64,000 nucleotides of DNA from Paracoccus aerius. Lineage in GTDB: Bacteria > Pseudomonadota > Alphaproteobacteria > Rhodobacterales > Rhodobacteraceae. A program made the translations under genes and the position numbers. Below, in pieces: positions 62,193-64,000 of the stretch (its first letter is position 1; the number at the start of each line of letters is the position of its first letter). The DNA lies in contig NZ_BNCL01000001.1 in NCBI RefSeq assembly GCF_014656455.1, positions 62,001 through 126,000 of the forward strand, in the 5' to 3' direction. The notes beneath the pieces are model-generated. The model saw only the letters and a list, made by a program, of their open reading frames with translations, did no database searches and had not been told where the DNA came from.

Positions 62193-63872
62193 ATGTGCGC
62201 TAAAGCGACCATGGAGGAATTCGAAGCCCTCCTGAACGAAAGCTTCGACATTGACACCCCGGACGAAGGTTCGGTCGTCAAGGGCCGCGTCATCGCCATC
62301 GAGGCGGGACAGGCCATCATCGACGTCGGCTACAAGATGGAAGGCCGCGTCGATCTGAAGGAATTCGCAAATCCGGGCGAGGAGCCCAGCATCAAGGTCG
62401 GCGACGAGGTCGAGGTCTATCTGGACCGCGTCGAGAACGCCCGCGGCGAAGCCAGCATCTCGCGCGAGAAAGCCCGCCGCGAGGAAGCCTGGGACCGTCT
62501 GGAAAAAGCCTATGCCGATGAAGAGCGCGTCGAAGGCGCCATCTTCGGCCGCGTCAAGGGCGGCTTCACGGTCGACCTGGGCGGCGCTGTCGCCTTCCTG
62601 CCCGGTTCGCAGGTCGATGTGCGCCCCGTGCGCGACGCCGGCCCGCTGATGGGTCTGAAGCAGCCGTTCCAGATCCTCAAGATGGACCGCCGCCGTGGCA
62701 ACATCGTCGTGTCGCGCCGCGCCATCCTGGAAGAAAGCCGCGCCGAACAGCGCGCCGAGGTGATCGCCAACCTGACCGAAGGCCAGACCGTGGACGGCGT
62801 CGTCAAGAACATCACCGAATACGGTGCGTTCGTCGACCTGGGCGGTGTTGACGGCCTGCTGCACGTCACCGACATGGCCTGGCGCCGCGTCAACCACCCG
62901 TCCGAGATCCTGTCGATCGGCGAGACCCTGAAGGTCCAGGTCATCAAGATCAACAAGGACAGCCACCGCATCAGCCTGGGCATGAAGCAGCTGCAGGCCG
63001 ATCCGTGGGATACGGTGGGCGACAAGTTCCCGATCGGCTCGGTCCATCAGGGCCGCGTGACCAACATCACCGACTACGGCGCATTCGTCGAACTGGAAGC
63101 CGGTGTCGAGGGTCTGGTCCATGTCTCGGAAATGAGCTGGACCAAGAAGAACGTCCATCCGGGCAAGATCGTCTCGACCTCTCAGGAAGTCGAAGTGATG
63201 GTGCTGGAGATCGACGAAGCCAAGCGCCGCGTGTCGCTGGGCCTGAAGCAGACGCAGCGCAACCCGTGGGAAGTGTTTGCCGAAACGCATCCGACCGGCA
63301 CCGTGATCGAAGGCGAGGTCAAGAACATCACCGAATTCGGTTTGTTCGTGGGCTTGGAAGGCGATATCGACGGCATGGTCCACCTGTCGGACATCTCGTG
63401 GGATGCCCGCGGCGAAGACGCGATCCAGGACTTCCGCAAGGGCGACGTGGTGAAAGCCGTCGTCCAGGACGTGGATGTCGAGAAGGAACGCATCAGCCTG
63501 TCGATCAAGTCGCTGGAAAACGAGCACATGGCCGAAGCCGTTGACGGCGTGAAGCGTGGCTCGGTCGTGACCGTCGAGGTCACCGCGATCGAGGATGGTG
63601 GCGTCGAGGTGGAATACAACGGCGTCAAGTCGTTCATCCGCCGCAGCGATCTGGCCCGCGACCGTCAGGACCAGCGTCCCGAACGCTTCCAGGTCGGCGA
63701 CAAGGTCGATGCCCGCGTCACCAACATCGACACCAAGACCCGTCGTCTGGGCCTGTCGATCAAGGCACGCGAGATCGCCGAGGAAAAGGAAGCCATCGAC
63801 CAGTACGGCAGCTCGGATTCGGGCGCGTCGCTGGGCGACATCCTGGGCGCTGCCCTGAACCGCGGCAACTGA
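62193..63872 (+). CDS. rpsA: Ribosomal protein S1
   Basis: 559 residues, the normal length for six-domain S1. Six S1 (OB-fold) repeats follow each other: first GSVVKGRVIAIEAGQAIIDV, and then GAIFGRVKGGFTVDL, VDGVVKNITEYGAFVDLGG, HQGRVTNITDYGAFVEL, IEGEVKNITEFGLFVGL and the C-terminal VTVEVTAIEDGGVEVEY region. S1 draws mRNA to the 30S subunit. AAAGGA lies upstream, at somewhat long spacing. cmk, often upstream of rpsA, is missing here; the gene is instead preceded by a metallophosphoesterase. A terminator follows. Confidence 0.97.
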   Translation: MCAKATMEEFEALLNESFDIDTPDEGSVVKGRVIAIEAGQAIIDVGYKMEGRVDLKEFANPGEEPSIKVGDEVEVYLDRVENARGEASISREKARREEAWDRLEKAYADEERVEGAIFGRVKGGFTVDLGGAVAFLPGSQVDVRPVRDAGPLMGLKQPFQILKMDRRRGNIVVSRRAILEESRAEQRAEVIANLTEGQTVDGVVKNITEYGAFVDLGGVDGLLHVTDMAWRRVNHPSEILSIGETLKVQVIKINKDSHRISLGMKQLQADPWDTVGDKFPIGSVHQGRVTNITDYGAFVELEAGVEGLVHVSEMSWTKKNVHPGKIVSTSQEVEVMVLEIDEAKRRVSLGLKQTQRNPWEVFAETHPTGTVIEGEVKNITEFGLFVGLEGDIDGMVHLSDISWDARGEDAIQDFRKGDVVKAVVQDVDVEKERISLSIKSLENEHMAEAVDGVKRGSVVTVEVTAIEDGGVEVEYNGVKSFIRRSDLARDRQDQRPERFQVGDKVDARVTNIDTKTRRLGLSIKAREIAEEKEAIDQYGSSDSGASLGDILGAALNRGN

Positions 63873-63893
63873 TCGCGGCCCAGGCATGATATT

Positions 63894-63924
63894 GCCCGCT
63901 CCGCAGATGCGGGGCGGGCTTTTT
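63894..63924 (+). terminator. Terminator of rpsA
   Basis: 11-bp stem (63894-63904 with 63909-63919; one T-G pair), loop AGAT, then five T residues. It ends rpsA about 20 bases after the stop. The remaining 76 bases to 64000 hold no recognisable gene. Confidence 0.9.
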
Positions 63925-64000
63925 GCTGCCTGGCGAACGGGCAGGGAATCTCCACCTCTCTTGCGTGATCGAGGCAAAACTGGCATCGCTATGGAAACTG

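Noticed and set aside
62187-63986. A 599-codon open frame antisense to rpsA
   Set aside because: Mirror of the highly conserved S1 repeats; the apparent repeats of the antisense protein follow from the sense repeats.

Overview
The window is an uninterrupted stretch of GC-rich bacterial chromosome with about 62 protein genes, one candidate small RNA, and no rRNA, tRNA, insertion sequence, prophage or CRISPR array that I could find. Gene content and regulatory words point to an alphaproteobacterium of the Rhodobacteraceae, most likely Paracoccus or a close relative. The evidence is a direct-repeat LexA box (GTTC-N7-GTTC) in front of lexA, an FNR/FnrL box in front of ccoGHIS, a trpC-moaC-moeA-lexA chain, a soluble fdsGBACD formate dehydrogenase operon, DUF4169/RHH_4 and LdtR-like genes, and an infC gene with a non-AUG start. 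The genus is an inference; no species is claimed.

Layout. 0-6 kb: the start of an exported protein (cut by the window edge), infC, a TM2-domain protein, a secreted protein with three PPC-like repeats, pheT, and a DUF4169/RHH_4 pair. 6-11 kb: fumC, a DapA-like lyase, a transglutaminase-like protein, OsmC and a dGTPase. 11-20 kb: an ErpA-like Fe-S carrier, exonuclease III, a cation efflux protein, YnfA, a three-gene chain (family 5 solute-binding protein, entericidin-like lipoprotein, CsbD-like protein), a candidate small RNA, 3-hydroxybutyrate dehydrogenase, an aspartate aminotransferase, SdhE and an LdtR-like regulator. 20-24.7 kb: GST, parE, thyA, folA and glyoxalase. 24.8-29.3 kb: ccoGHIS for assembly of cbb3 oxidase, with an FNR box.

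29.3-38.4 kb: a D,D-carboxypeptidase with a SPOR tail, clpS, an RsmC-like methyltransferase and a degenerate SDR protein, then haem genes hemF, hemE and hemC with an EamA exporter, and lexA. 38.4-46.5 kb is one continuous leftward series: telA, a DUF2927 lipoprotein, an SPFH-GYF protein, a zinc-ribbon membrane protein, a PfkB kinase, trpC, moaC, moeA and lexA. 46.8-48.6 kb: an ExoY-type sugar transferase and a WecG-type glycosyltransferase that converge end to end, and a DUF1330 protein. 48.8-53.2 kb: an RND efflux adaptor and pump. 53.2-60.1 kb: a LysR regulator and fdsGBACD. 60.1-64 kb: a lipid-kinase-family protein, a metallophosphoesterase and rpsA with a structured leader.

How it fits together: mostly core metabolism (translation, fumarate, dTMP/folate, haem, tryptophan, molybdenum cofactor) plus respiratory flexibility. 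moeA and moaC make the cofactor that FdsA needs, and fdsC/fdsD mature it; hemE/hemF/hemC supply haem for the oxidase whose assembly factors are ccoGHIS. The parts that look least described are the TelA/DUF2927/SPFH-GYF/zinc-ribbon module, the orphan small RNA at 16.6 kb, the overlapping solute-binding/entericidin/CsbD chain, and an SDR protein that has lost its catalytic lysine.
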